DNA of 64,000 nt, taken from assembly GCF_008831285.2 (NCBI RefSeq), contig NC_045139.1, positions 14,552,354 through 14,616,353 on the forward strand. The letters are read 5' to 3'. The translations under genes were made by a program, and so were the position numbers. The DNA is from Nymphaea colorata (Eukaryota; Streptophyta; Magnoliopsida; Nymphaeales; Nymphaeaceae). This document shows, piece by piece, positions 63,124 through 64,000 of this stretch (position 1 is the first letter of the stretch; every line of letters begins with the position of its first letter). The notes below the pieces were generated by a model, which saw only the letters and a list, made by a program, of their open reading frames with translations, was not told the DNA's origin and did no database searches.

Positions 63124-63843
63124 TCAGCGTCTTTGAGATGACTCTTCAGGTCTATCACATATAACCCCCAGATGCTGATCCAGCACGTTCCTCAGTACCT
63201 GAAATTGTGTGAGAGTACATTTGCATTTAAGAATCAGATTATGGTTGTTCAACAAAATCAAGGACCTGCTGGCATAAGAGGATTTTGAAAGACCACGGCA
63301 TGGAGACATAACAAAGATACATGATGTGTTCATGCACACACATGGAAAAGCAAGTGATTGTCTGTGTATGTATCTAGAAGAATTGCAAACTAAAGCAATA
63401 AACATAAATTAGCATTGACATGAAAAGTCTACATCATCATAAGTATGATACGGCAATCCTAAGGTTCCAAGAGCTATGAAGAACATAACCAGAAGTGATG
63501 CAATTGATGGCTCTTCATTTTAAAAGAAACGATAAAACAAGTAGCATTTTCTATACCAACACTGGTTTGACTCCTTGAAAATATGATGGTTTACGTGTCA
63601 CATCAAAGCAACAAGGGTACACAAGCTAGGCAACAAAGTGCCCATAGTGATCCTTGATCAAGAATTCAGTGAACAAAGAAAGTACTGTTTCTACCAAAAT
63701 GTGTTCTAAGACAAAAAATTGCCAGCAGCTCTATTATCAATGCAATTACCTGAAAGCCAAATGCTTCTTTCCGATTTAGGATGGCATCCATTACAGCACT
63801 CCGATCATCGAAAATACCATAGAGAAGGCTATAAAACTCATTC
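63124..63843 (-). CDS. C-terminal two exons of an unrecognised protein (partial gene)
   Basis: Minus-strand exons 63750-63843 (94 nt) and 63124-63198 (75 nt including TGA) join in phase, with GT-AG signals at every border (TTTTTCAG, CAG|GTAATT, AATTTCAG). They encode NEFYSLLYGIFDDRSAVMDA, then ILNRKEAFGFQ, and end VLRNVLDQHLGVICDRPEES plus SQRR. The peptide has the balanced, partly helical composition of a real protein. The upstream exon begins with one base of a split codon, so more exons must lie to the right beyond position 64000. I do not recognise the family and assign no function. Confidence 0.6.
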
Positions 63844-64000
63844 CTGAAAAAGAACCAGTACTAAGTAAAGAACAACTATACATCAACCTTTCTCTTTTGG
63901 AGCTGTGTTAGAATGATAAATTTTGGAATGCTAAATTGGAGAAACTGAAACAGTGGAACCTCAGCGATCCCACATGGAAAAGAAAGAAGTTACAGAAAGT

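Overview
The window is nuclear DNA of a flowering plant. Genes are split by GT-AG introns, coding islands sit in AT-rich spacers, (CT)n and (AT)n microsatellites are abundant, and there are Ty3/gypsy and MITE-like remnants. The gene families seen (INDETERMINATE-domain zinc finger, class A heat-shock factor, acireductone dioxygenase, plant RPC9) support this. I cannot name the species.

Layout. 1-576 is GC-rich and unassigned. From about 577 to 7777 lies a large inverted duplication with arms of about 2.4 and 2.1 kb and a 2.7 kb spacer. The right arm holds the start of an intact four-exon RPC9 gene (RNA polymerase III stalk subunit, 5908-9288). The left arm holds a head-to-head, truncated and broken RPC9 copy on the minus strand, interrupted by a 0.3 kb piece of chromovirus integrase with a chromodomain. 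Two acireductone dioxygenase genes follow in the same orientation (11502-13998 and 17614-23902). Their protein-level exons match, but the first lacks two introns that the second has. A two-exon class A heat-shock factor lies at 28350-31044. About 19 kb (31045-50149) shows no convincing gene and holds fold-back elements and microsatellites. A three-exon INDETERMINATE-domain (IDD) transcription factor lies at 50150-52675. Another 10 kb of gene-poor sequence follows, with a possible SINE. The last two exons of an unrecognised minus-strand gene lie at 63124-63843; that gene continues past the right edge.

Function. The genes do not form one pathway. The ARD pair belongs to the methionine salvage (Yang) cycle, RPC9 to Pol III transcription, and the HSF and IDD proteins are regulators. 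The observation most worth following is the RPC9 inverted duplication. Its geometry could give double-stranded RNA matching the 5' half of the intact gene, as is known for some plant inverted gene duplications. All exon borders were read by eye from splice sites, reading phase and family resemblance; no alignment or transcript data were available.
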